Shown here: in pieces, positions 8,082 to 14,853 of the stretch
Position numbering within the stretch: the stretch's first letter is position 1
How the letters are laid out: each line of letters begins with the position of its first letter
DNA from: Candidatus Aminicenantota bacterium
GTDB lineage: Bacteria; Acidobacteriota; Aminicenantia; Aminicenantales; Aminicenantaceae
DNA length: 37,889 nt
NCBI GenBank assembly: GCA_014727835.1
Contig: WJMT01000072.1
Span: 1-37,889, forward strand
Direction of reading: 5' to 3'
The notes under the pieces: generated by a model
The model's input: the letters and a program-made list of their open reading frames with translations, nothing else
The model's database searches: none
What the model was told of the DNA's origin: nothing
Made by a program: the position numbers and the translations under genes

Positions 8082-9483
8082 GGATTTCCTGAGCTTTTTT
8101 TTGAATCAACTGCCATGATTTTTTAACGTCTTTTTCGTCAGTGGTCCATGTCCCCACACACAACCGGATCACATACTTTCCTTTGAGTGTGGTGTGAGTG
8201 AGATGAAGCTGGCCAGTCTGATTCAAATACTCCAGAAGTTTCCGGTTCAATTGATCCAGCTCTTTATCGCTGCGTCCGTCATTCAGCCGGAAGCAGACCA
8301 GACTCAAAGGAACCGGAGCCATGAGTTCAAAATGGGGATCGGCATCAATTTCACTTTTCACAAACTGGGCCAGACTGATGTGTTTGCGGACCATGCCTTG
8401 AATGCCCTCCACACCGTAATACCGGAGGACAAACCACAACTTTAAGGCCCGGAATCTTCGGCCCAGGGCAATGCCCCAGTCTCTGAAATTTTTGACTTCT
8501 CTGTCCACTCCTGTTTTTAAATATTCCGGATGAATCTCAAATGTGCGGATAAGGGATCCGGGATCTTTCACAAAATAAGCGGAACAGTCAAAATTGGTCA
8601 GCATCCACTTGTGGGGATTGAACACAAAGGAATCCGCAGACTCGATTCCTTTCAACATCCATCTTTTCTCCGGCAAAACCGCAGCCGTGCCTGCATAGGC
8701 TGCATCCACATGAAACCAGACACCATAATTACGGCATATATCCCCGATCTGATCCAATGGATCCATCGCTGAGGAAGAAGTGGTCCCTACAGTAGCGATG
8801 ACACAGCAGGGCTTCAGCTCTTTTTTCAAGTCTTCATTTATCCTCTGTTCAAGTTTTTCCGGAATCATGGCATAATCGGGATCTGTGGGGATCTTCCGGA
8901 TGAAGTCTGTTCCAAAACCCGCTATCTTAGCTCCTTTTTCCACGCTGGAATGCGCCTCATCTGAACAGTACACCACCAGCGGTTCTTGGATTCCTTTGAT
9001 GTTGCTGTTGAATTCAGTGGCTTTTTCTCTGGCTGATAACAGAGCCACCAGAGAGGAAGTGGAAGCGGTATCCTGGATAACTCCTTTCATTCCCTCTGGA
9101 AGACCCAGCATCTTTCTCAGCCAATCCATCACCACAACCTCCAGTTCCTCAGCTGCTGGAGAGGTTTCCCAAATCATGCACTGGGCTCCCATACCAGCGG
9201 TCAGCAGTTCAGCCAGAATCGAAGGCGGGCTGTTGTTAGCCGGAAAATAGGCAAACCAGCAAGGGTGCTGCCAATGAGTCATTCCAGGAAATATTTTTGT
9301 TTTGAAATCCTTGAAAATGTCATCCAGGGATTCTCCTTGGGCAGGAGCGTTAGCAGGAAGGATCTGTTTGATGTCTCCGGGCTTCATATCCGGACAAACC
9401 GGATATTCCCCCACACGGTCTAAATACTCCGCCACCCAATCCACAAATTGATAACCATATTTTTTAAAGGTCTTCTTATCCAT
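8074..9483 (-). CDS. PLP-dependent aromatic-L-amino-acid decarboxylase family protein
   Basis: 469-residue group II decarboxylase. It removes CO2 from an amino acid, most likely aromatic (tyrosine, DOPA, tryptophan or phenylalanine), yielding an amine. Seen: FPANNSPPSILAE, the PLP-stacking His178 in DEAHSSVEKG, Asp260 in HVDAAYAG (pairs with the pyridine nitrogen), and the Schiff-base Lys292 in NPHKWML. The C-terminal LHLTHTTLKGKYVIRLCVG is typical of the AADC/tyrosine decarboxylase branch rather than glutamate decarboxylase. The exact substrate is not readable. GGAG precedes ATG 9483 at good spacing. It stands alone, converging on the DUF2961 gene. No transporter lies beside it, so amine-based acid resistance is not indicated. 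Confidence 0.87.
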   Translation of the reverse strand: MDKKTFKKYGYQFVDWVAEYLDRVGEYPVCPDMKPGDIKQILPANAPAQGESLDDIFKDFKTKIFPGMTHWQHPCWFAYFPANNSPPSILAELLTAGMGAQCMIWETSPAAEELEVVVMDWLRKMLGLPEGMKGVIQDTASTSSLVALLSAREKATEFNSNIKGIQEPLVVYCSDEAHSSVEKGAKIAGFGTDFIRKIPTDPDYAMIPEKLEQRINEDLKKELKPCCVIATVGTTSSSAMDPLDQIGDICRNYGVWFHVDAAYAGTAAVLPEKRWMLKGIESADSFVFNPHKWMLTNFDCSAYFVKDPGSLIRTFEIHPEYLKTGVDREVKNFRDWGIALGRRFRALKLWFVLRYYGVEGIQGMVRKHISLAQFVKSEIDADPHFELMAPVPLSLVCFRLNDGRSDKELDQLNRKLLEYLNQTGQLHLTHTTLKGKYVIRLCVGTWTTDEKDVKKSWQLIQKKAQEILT

Positions 9484-9691
9484 ATGTCACTCCGTCAATC
9501 ATCCAACAAATCATCCTCATTTCATTCCATGATAACCCAGCGGCAGGCAAACAGTAAAGCACAAGCATAAGATACAAATAAACTGTTTTGCTGATTAAAG
9601 GGGAAAACATGTCATAACAGGTGCTTTTAACCTCATTTTTCTGTTGTTAATAGCCACAACCAGCTCTATTTGATAAATTCGTATTTTTTTC

Positions 9692-9721
9692 TTGAATTTT
9701 CATTATAAAATATGTTATAAT
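9692..9721 (+). promoter_or_regulatory. Strong extended -10 promoter without an obvious gene
   Basis: TTGAAT (9692-9697), 18-base spacer, and TATAAT (9716-9721) preceded by TGT (extended -10). The start would be near 9728. No credible reading frame follows; GGGG at 9747-9750 is not followed by a long ORF. Confidence 0.5.
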
Positions 9722-10072
9722 ATATAGAGTTAGTGGGTCATCATAAGGGGAAGCAAGACAGAAGACCAAGTTATTTGTTCCAATTGTTATTATTTCAATA
9801 ACTTAGAAACTTTTAAAACCTCTTGAAAAAGAACATCCCATTTTTTGTCCTCACAAAAACGACCTGCACAAATAATCTGAATTTGAAAAAATTTCTGTTT
9901 TGGCCAAATTTTCGGGGATTTCAAAGATTTTTTAGAAAAATACGCAACTTTTCTTTAAATTCAGGCGTATATATATATAGAAATGAAAAAAACAAAGAAA
10001 ATCCTCTTTTTTACCCCTCCTTTTTTCATGGGTTTTCAAATAGATAGACCCTAACCTTTATTCCATCCCCAT

Positions 10073-10108
10073 CGCGCCGCTCGTTTCGATCAGGAAACGG
10101 GCGGCGCG
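10073..10108. terminator. GC-rich 15-bp hairpin, probable bidirectional terminator
   Basis: Arms 10073-10087 and 10094-10108 pair over 15 positions with a single T-G wobble (10081/10100) and a six-base GATCAG loop. It lies 14 bases beyond the nikR stop on the minus strand and at the end of the putative plus-strand transcript. The plus strand continues CTCTATTTT, a weak T tract; the minus strand has none. A purely intrinsic terminator is therefore not proven. Confidence 0.55.
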
Positions 10109-10121
10109 CTCTATTTTGAAA

Positions 10122-10541
10122 TCATTCCAATCCTTCTCCGGTGGTTGTTTTGATCAGGCCTCCGTGCTTCACATTCCGGGTGCTTTGAAGCTGATGGGAT
10201 ATCTTTTCAATGACCTGGCTTTTTCCTTTCAATATCACCACTTCCAGACAATTGTGAGAATCCAAATGGATATGGGTCGACGACACCACAGCCCCTATGT
10301 GCTGGTGCTGAATGTGATTGAGAATCTCCGTGACTTCTCTCTTTTCATGATTGTAAACCAGGCTCAATATTCCTACGATCTCCTGGTCTTTCTTCCCCCA
10401 TTCCTGTTTCACCAAGCGTTCCCTGATCAAATCTCTTATGCCTTCAGACCGATTTTTATATCCGGCTTTTTTCAGTAACTCATCAAATCGGGTGAGGAGC
10501 TGACTCTCTAAAGACACACCAAATCGGGTTACTTTGCTCAT
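10122..10541 (-). CDS. nikR: NikR-type nickel-responsive ribbon-helix-helix regulator
   Basis: 139-residue cytosolic DNA-binding regulator. The N-terminal ribbon-helix-helix is seen in VTRFGVSLESQLLTRFDELL and the turn to NRSEGIRDLIRE (about residues 4-45). The C-terminal ACT-like domain carries the nickel site: His residues in IQHQH and the HIHLDSHNCLE motif (His, His and Cys corresponding to His87, His89 and Cys95 of E. coli NikR). ATG 10541 is preferred: the product then starts MSKVTRFGVSLE as in the family, with GGGAG ten bases ahead. An upstream ATG at 10586 would add 15 unrelated residues. It is divergent from a BtuF/FecB-like importer, so it likely controls that importer's metal or metal-complex uptake. 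I could not find a convincing palindromic NikR operator between them. Confidence 0.88.
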   Translation of the reverse strand: MSKVTRFGVSLESQLLTRFDELLKKAGYKNRSEGIRDLIRERLVKQEWGKKDQEIVGILSLVYNHEKREVTEILNHIQHQHIGAVVSSTHIHLDSHNCLEVVILKGKSQVIEKISHQLQSTRNVKHGGLIKTTTGEGLE

Positions 10542-10615
10542 GTTTTTTAGCTCCCTTTCATGATCAAAGACATGATACATGTTCAAATTAAAGAATTCCA
10601 GAAATCATTTGTGAC

Positions 10616-10645
10616 TTGACAAGCCCCTTAAAAAAAAGCAAAAAT
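10616..10645 (+). promoter_or_regulatory. Weak promoter candidate for the ABC importer operon
   Basis: A perfect TTGACA (10616-10621) is followed 18 bases later by the poor -10 AAAAAT (10640-10645). It lies in the nikR/importer intergenic region. An activator or a different -10 could be used. Confidence 0.25.
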
Positions 10646-10703
10646 ATTACCCACTTTGGTTGACCAAAAAATCAGAATTTCTCCCTCGCACAGGATTTTT
10701 GCA

Positions 10704-11597
10704 TTGTATAGATTCCTCTGTGTTTTGTTGTCAGCCGGCCTTCTGATTTCACTTTCTCTTATTGCCGAGCCTTCCTTTGCTATCATACAATCCCCTCGGG
10801 AATACGAGAGGATCATCTGCGCGGCCCCCAGTGTGACAGAGATGGTGTTTTCTCTGGGATTAGGGGATCGAGTGGTGGGAGTCAGCCATTTCACAGTGTA
10901 CCCTCCTGCAGCGCAGGATAAAAAAAGTATAGGGGGACTCATCAATCCCAGTAAAGAACGGATCATTGCCTTAAATCCAGATTTGGTTCTCACACAAGGA
11001 AAACATGAACGTCTGGCTGAACTTTGCCGGACACAGAATATAAAATTCGTATCTGTCAAAATTGAGGAAATCAAGGATATTCATAAAGCCATTCTTGAGC
11101 TGGGTATCCTTTTGAACGCCCAAAAAAAAGCTCAAAGGCTCTCCCAAAAAATCAAAAAAGACTTATCAGCCCTGACCGCTAAAATCCAAAACATACCCCC
11201 GAAAAAAGTTTTTTTATGTCTCAGCCATACTCCGGGAGATCTGACAGGATTGATGACCACAGGACAAGGAACATTTCTGCATGAGATCATTGAAATGTCC
11301 GGGGGAATCAACATCTTTTCCGATATAAAAGAAAGGTATCCCCGGGTCTCCAAAGAATCTCTTATCATGCGCCATCCTGATATCATCATTGAAGTCTATG
11401 CCAAAGGACTGAACTTGAACCAACAAGAGATGCTGCTCAAAGATTGGGACCGTCTTTCCATTCTTCCGGCTGTGGGCAACAGCCGCATTCACTTTCTTAC
11501 AGAAGATTATCTCTTGATCCCGGGAGTGCGGGTGAATCTGATCCTCAAAAAATTCATTCAGACCCTTCACCCAGAAGTCGAGCTGGAAAATGATTGA
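10704..11597 (+). CDS. BtuF/FecB-like periplasmic metal-complex binding protein
   Basis: About 297-residue solute-binding protein of the helical-backbone type used by B12, siderophore and some cobalt/nickel importers. A signal peptide ends near EPSFA. The mature part opens with RIICAAPSVTEMVFSLGLGDRVVGVS and continues with GGLINPSKERIIALNPDLVLT, the hallmark of BtuF-like proteins; the second lobe includes HTPGDLTGLMTTGQGTFLHEII. No ATG start exists. TTG 10704 has AGGA eight bases upstream and yields a standard signal peptide. TTG 10656 would add 16 residues but has no ribosome binding site, so I chose 10704. It overlaps the ATPase gene by eight bases. Cargo is unproven: the downstream B12 riboswitch argues for corrinoid, the adjacent nikR for nickel or cobalt. 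Confidence 0.82.
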   Translation: MYRFLCVLLSAGLLISLSLIAEPSFAIIQSPREYERIICAAPSVTEMVFSLGLGDRVVGVSHFTVYPPAAQDKKSIGGLINPSKERIIALNPDLVLTQGKHERLAELCRTQNIKFVSVKIEEIKDIHKAILELGILLNAQKKAQRLSQKIKKDLSALTAKIQNIPPKKVFLCLSHTPGDLTGLMTTGQGTFLHEIIEMSGGINIFSDIKERYPRVSKESLIMRHPDIIIEVYAKGLNLNQQEMLLKDWDRLSILPAVGNSRIHFLTEDYLLIPGVRVNLILKKFIQTLHPEVELEND

Positions 11598-12378
11598 ACT
11601 CAGCAATATCACACACCAATTCCCTGGTTCAAAGTGGAAGCTGAATATCCCGGATTTTTTGATTCAGCCATCACAGATCCTCGGGATCATCGGACCCAAT
11701 GGTTCGGGAAAAAGCACTCTGCTCCGGATTTCAGCCGGTATTCTCAAGCCATCAAAAGGGACCGTGCGATTATCCAGAACAGATATGACACAAATCAAGC
11801 GCAAACAGATCGCTAAAAACATCGGTTTTTTGCCTCAGGAAACAGGGAGCGAGTATGACTTCACTGTGGAAGAGCTGGTCCGGATGGGAAGATATTCCCA
11901 TACCGGAACTTTTGGTGCGCTGGATGCTTTGGACCTTGAAATCGTCAATGAATGTCTTCTTGCCACAGAAATGACAGACATGTCTCAAAGAAGACTTTCT
12001 CAGCTTTCCGGGGGAGAAAAGAAGAGAGCCTTTCTGGCCTCTGTCCTGGCTCAAAGGCCCCATATTCTATTGCTGGATGAGCCTACCGGTTTTCTGGATG
12101 TGCATAGGCAGGTCCAATTCTTTCATCTGCTGTTAAACCTGGTCCAGAAGGGAATGGGAGTGGTTGTGGTCACTCATGATGTGAATTTTGCTTCTTTGTA
12201 CTGTCAGAAGTTGGTTTTTTTGTTTGATGGCAAAGTGATTTCCAAAGGGAAACCGGAATCCGTGATAACTGGAGAAGTCATCCATAAAATCTACGGGGAT
12301 GATGTGCTTTTAGGCAAACATCCGGAAACAGGCCATCCCTTTCTTTTGCCCAGGCTTCTGACCCAAAAACAAAAATGA
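11590..12378 (+). CDS. ABC importer ATPase (BtuD/FecE family)
   Basis: 262-residue nucleotide-binding subunit powering the importer. Walker A is GPNGSGKST (about residues 35-43), the Q-loop lies in IGFLPQETG, the signature is LSGGEKKR, Walker B is HILLLDEPT, and the switch histidine lies in VVVVTHDVNF. The order and spacing are those of FecE/BtuD-type type II importers. Its ATG lies inside the end of the binding-protein gene (eight-base overlap) and its stop overlaps the permease start (ATGA), so the three subunits are made from one message. It acts on the inner face of the cytoplasmic membrane as a dimer. Confidence 0.9.
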   Translation: MIELSNITHQFPGSKWKLNIPDFLIQPSQILGIIGPNGSGKSTLLRISAGILKPSKGTVRLSRTDMTQIKRKQIAKNIGFLPQETGSEYDFTVEELVRMGRYSHTGTFGALDALDLEIVNECLLATEMTDMSQRRLSQLSGGEKKRAFLASVLAQRPHILLLDEPTGFLDVHRQVQFFHLLLNLVQKGMGVVVVTHDVNFASLYCQKLVFLFDGKVISKGKPESVITGEVIHKIYGDDVLLGKHPETGHPFLLPRLLTQKQK

Positions 12379-13370
12379 ATAAAAAAGCTGTCCTCACTTA
12401 TGCCCTTTTGTTTTGTGCAGTGGCTGTTGCATCGCCCTGGATCGGTCCGGAGCCGGTTAAACCCTCTGATGTATTTGGAACAGGTCAGGCCCTTTCATCC
12501 CCTGCTCAAGAAATCTTCTGGCTTCAAAGAATCCCCCGAGTCCTGCTGGCTCTCATTGCCGGAGGCACACTTGCCCTGACCGGCGCCGTATTTCAGGTCC
12601 TTTTTCGAAATCCCTTAGTGGAACCCTTTACTCTGGGAATTAGCGGCAGTTCAGCTCTAGGGGCTTTCATCACCATTTTATACCCCTCTCTCTGGCTGAA
12701 ATGGGGACCATTCAGCTCTGTACAGCTGTTTGCTGCGCTGGGTGCCGGTGCCTGCCTTTTGCTCATCTATTCTCTCTCCACACGGCCTGAAGGCATCTCC
12801 ATCTACACCCTTCTCCTAGCCGGAGTCACCATCAGCATCATTTCCAGCGGTGCCATTCTTCTGCTGACCTATTTGTCCGATCCTCATTCCTTAGTGGTCT
12901 TTCAGCACTGGATGATGGGCGGAATCGATGTGATTGGATACAACAGCATGTTTTCTTTACTCCCTCTGCTCATTCCAGCCCTCACTTTATTGTTTTTCCA
13001 TTCCAAAGAACTCAATCACATGGCTTTAAACGATGAAATGGCATTGGGCCATGGAGTGGACATCAAAGCCGTGCGAAGGAATGTGTTTATCGGGGGCGGA
13101 TTGGCCGCTGCATCTGTGGTCTCAGTGGTGGGACCTATCGGATTTGTGGGGCTTATTGTTCCCCATGCCGTAAGGCGTCTCAGTGGATTTGACCAGAGAA
13201 CCGTACTCCCCTGCTCCTTTTTTTTGGGTGGGGCTGCATTGGCTGTTTGTGATGCGGCAGCAAGAATCCTTATCGCCCCTACAGAACTTCCTGTGGGCAT
13301 CATCACTGCTGTGATCGGGGGCCCGCTGTTCATCCGCCTTTTGGTTTCACGCCGTTTTCACAAACTCTAA
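12375..13370 (+). CDS. ABC importer permease (BtuC/FecCD family)
   Basis: 331-residue membrane subunit with roughly ten hydrophobic helices, the normal BtuC/FecCD size. Family landmarks are RIPRVLLALIAGGTLALTGAVFQ followed by RNPLVEPFTLGISGSSALGAF near residues 50-95. The coupling-loop and TM region VGPIGFVGLIVPHAVRRLSGFD comes later, and the C-terminal TELPVGIITAVIGGPLFIRLL closes the protein. ATG overlaps the ATPase stop by four bases. Two copies plus two ATPase subunits form the transporter. No duplicated fused permease is present. The cargo is the same open question as for the binding protein. Confidence 0.9.
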   Translation: MNKKAVLTYALLFCAVAVASPWIGPEPVKPSDVFGTGQALSSPAQEIFWLQRIPRVLLALIAGGTLALTGAVFQVLFRNPLVEPFTLGISGSSALGAFITILYPSLWLKWGPFSSVQLFAALGAGACLLLIYSLSTRPEGISIYTLLLAGVTISIISSGAILLLTYLSDPHSLVVFQHWMMGGIDVIGYNSMFSLLPLLIPALTLLFFHSKELNHMALNDEMALGHGVDIKAVRRNVFIGGGLAAASVVSVVGPIGFVGLIVPHAVRRLSGFDQRTVLPCSFFLGGAALAVCDAAARILIAPTELPVGIITAVIGGPLFIRLLVSRRFHKL

Positions 13371-13571
13371 ATCTCCTGGTCTCTCCATAAAAAAATGGCG
13401 ATGTTTTCACTGTCATTTTCTATCTATCGATATTCAAGCCTATTTCAAAAACGATTCTTTGAACATTTTCCGTGTTCTTGTTTTCAATCTTAAAGGCCAT
13501 TTATTGACCTTGCTGGCGAGCCCATCTGAAATTCAGGTCCGCCTGGACTAGTCATAAAATCTGTATGTGTT

Positions 13572-13600
13572 TTGACAATTTTTAACAAATCTCATTTAAT
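13572..13600 (+). promoter_or_regulatory. Sigma-70 promoter of the YhcC-like gene
   Basis: Perfect TTGACA (13572-13577), a 17-base spacer, and TTTAAT (13595-13600). The hexamer ends six bases before ATG 13607, so transcription should begin at or beside the start codon and no Shine-Dalgarno can be in the message. Confidence 0.6.
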
Positions 13601-13606
13601 GATACT

Positions 13607-14551
13607 ATGAACACTTATCCGGACGGACTCAGATACCGCAAATTCAGCTCTCACCTCAAAAGAACTTTGGGCTGCCGTGTCTACAAAATTTCTCTGGATG
13701 CGGGCCTGAGCTGTCCCAACAGGGACGGCACTTTCAGCACACAAGGATGTTTTTTCTGTGATCCCTCGGGAGGATCGGGGAGAAAAACAGGAACTCAACC
13801 TCGATCCCTATCCGAACAGATCACTTCCGGAATAATAGGTTTGAAAAAAAAATACAAAGCAGACAAATTCATCGCCTATTTCCAAACCTTTACCAACACT
13901 TATGCCCCCCATGACACATTGAAACAACTTTACCAGCAAGCTGTCCAGCACCCGGATGTGATCGGACTCTCCATAGCCACCCGGCCCGACTGTTTGAATG
14001 AAGCCAACCTCAATCTGATTGAAAGCCACTCAAAGAACCTGTACACCTGGATTGAATTGGGAATCCAGTCCATCCACAAAAAAAGTCTTGAATACATGAA
14101 CCGGGGGCATGGCTTATTTGAAACCGTGGATGCCTTGTTAGCTTTGAAAGACCGCTCCATTCATGTGTGCGCTCATTTCATATTAGGGCTTCCTGAGGAA
14201 AGCCTTGAGGATATGGCTGAAACAGCCCGAGTCACATCCCGGCTGGGAATTCAGGCTGCCAAACTTCATATGCTGTATGTGGCCCAAAACACTTCTCTGG
14301 CCAAACAATACAAAAAAGGAACTGTATCCCTTCTCTCCAAAAAACAATACATCCGAGCCGCTGTCAACTTCTTGGAACATCTCTCTCCGGATGTGATCAT
14401 CCAAAGATTGGTGAGTGAAGCCCACCCGGACCTGTTGATCGCTCCGGAATGGCTCAAAGACAAATCCCAGGTCATCCAAGAGATCGAACAAGAACTGGAA
14501 GTTCAAAAAACCTGGCAGGGGAAAAAGTTTCACAGCCTTCTGAAGTCATAA
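13607..14551 (+). CDS. TIGR01212/YhcC-like radical SAM protein
   Basis: 314-residue cytosolic radical SAM protein. The cluster cysteines are in the YhcC arrangement: LSCPNRDG, then QGCFFCD (CxxC) about a dozen residues later, binding the 4Fe-4S that cleaves SAM. The family blocks FIAYFQTFTNTYAP, SIATRPDCL, WIELGIQS, MNRGH and HFILGLPEES are all present, with KLHMLYV near the end. The family is related to the tRNA-modifying Elp3/MiaB-type radical SAM enzymes in fold, but its reaction is not established. It is transcribed from its own promoter (13572-13600), with ATG at the predicted transcription start. It is followed by the cobalamin riboswitch, whose promoter begins seven bases after this stop. 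Confidence 0.87.
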   Translation: MNTYPDGLRYRKFSSHLKRTLGCRVYKISLDAGLSCPNRDGTFSTQGCFFCDPSGGSGRKTGTQPRSLSEQITSGIIGLKKKYKADKFIAYFQTFTNTYAPHDTLKQLYQQAVQHPDVIGLSIATRPDCLNEANLNLIESHSKNLYTWIELGIQSIHKKSLEYMNRGHGLFETVDALLALKDRSIHVCAHFILGLPEESLEDMAETARVTSRLGIQAAKLHMLYVAQNTSLAKQYKKGTVSLLSKKQYIRAAVNFLEHLSPDVIIQRLVSEAHPDLLIAPEWLKDKSQVIQEIEQELEVQKTWQGKKFHSLLKS

Positions 14552-14557
14552 TCAAAC

Positions 14558-14586
14558 TTGACAAGTCCAAATGTAAATGTCAAAAT
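14558..14586 (+). promoter_or_regulatory. Promoter of the riboswitch-btuB transcript
   Basis: TTGACA (14558-14563), a 17-base spacer, and CAAAAT (14581-14586). Transcription would start near 14593, immediately ahead of the riboswitch aptamer, which supports the call despite the imperfect -10. Confidence 0.45.
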
Positions 14587-14596
14587 CCCTTCCTTA

Positions 14597-14755
14597 GAAA
14601 TCAGGTTTGCGGCCTAAAAAGAGGGAAGTCCGTGCAAATCGGACACAGCCCCCGCTACTGTAAGCGGAGAGAGGCCCAAAAAAGCCACTGCCCGGTTTCG
14701 GGTGGGAAGGTGTGGTCCTTAGAAACCCGCGAGTCAGGATACCTCCTTAGGTCTC
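14597..14755 (+). promoter_or_regulatory. Cobalamin riboswitch aptamer
   Basis: The conserved B12-box elements occur in order: CAGGTTTGCGG at the 5' side, GGGAAGTCCG...CGGACACAGCCCCCGCTACTG near 14633-14659 with the TGTAAGCGG arm, AAGCCACTG (14684-14692), GGTGGGAAGG (14701-14710), and GAGTCAGGATACCT (14731-14744) pairing back toward AGGTTTG. This is the classical adenosylcobalamin-type architecture. It sits 5' of a BtuB-like receptor, the expected target. When cobalamin binds, receptor synthesis should be turned off. Confidence 0.93.
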
Positions 14756-14773
14756 AAAAACCCATCTTCGGGT

Positions 14774-14849
14774 GGAAGTTTGGGTGGCTCTAACCCACCA
14801 AAACTTTCCTCCTAGATCACACAAACCGCTTTTTGCGGGAAGGAGGAAA
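14774..14849 (+). promoter_or_regulatory. Riboswitch expression platform that can hide the btuB ribosome binding site
   Basis: TTTCCTCCT at 14805-14813 is an exact complement of AGGAGGAAA at 14841-14849, the btuB Shine-Dalgarno. Between them CCGC (14826-14829) and GCGG (14835-14838) form a small inner stem. The alternative hairpin 14774-14787 with 14795-14809 uses TTTCC of the anti-Shine-Dalgarno in its 3' arm. The two structures are therefore mutually exclusive, as expected for translational control. No T-run terminator is present. Confidence 0.75.
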
Positions 14850-14853
14850 CAGG

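Larger units (their letters stand above)
9484..10121 (+). other. 638-base AT-rich intergenic region, possible small RNA
   Basis: No convincing protein gene lies here. A 74-codon frame at 9823-10047 is Phe/Asn/Lys-rich from base composition and lacks a ribosome binding site. The plus strand has a strong promoter (9692-9721) and ends in a GC-rich hairpin (10073-10108), which together could delimit an untranslated transcript of about 380 bases. A small inverted repeat (GTTATT/AATAAC) lies near 9786-9802. No known RNA family is recognised. Confidence 0.35.

Noticed and set aside
9823..10047. 74-codon plus-strand frame
   Set aside because: AT-rich low-complexity Phe/Asn/Lys content and no Shine-Dalgarno; more likely chance.
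10542..10703. NikR operator in the nikR/importer gap
   Set aside because: Only short, imperfect repeats (CATGAT and GATACATG) are present; none matches a published NikR site closely.
13371..13606. Small inverted repeat CTGAA-A-TTCAG in the intergenic stretch before the YhcC-like gene
   Set aside because: The loop is a single base and no T-run follows; not a credible terminator or RNA. Only the promoter near its end is supported.
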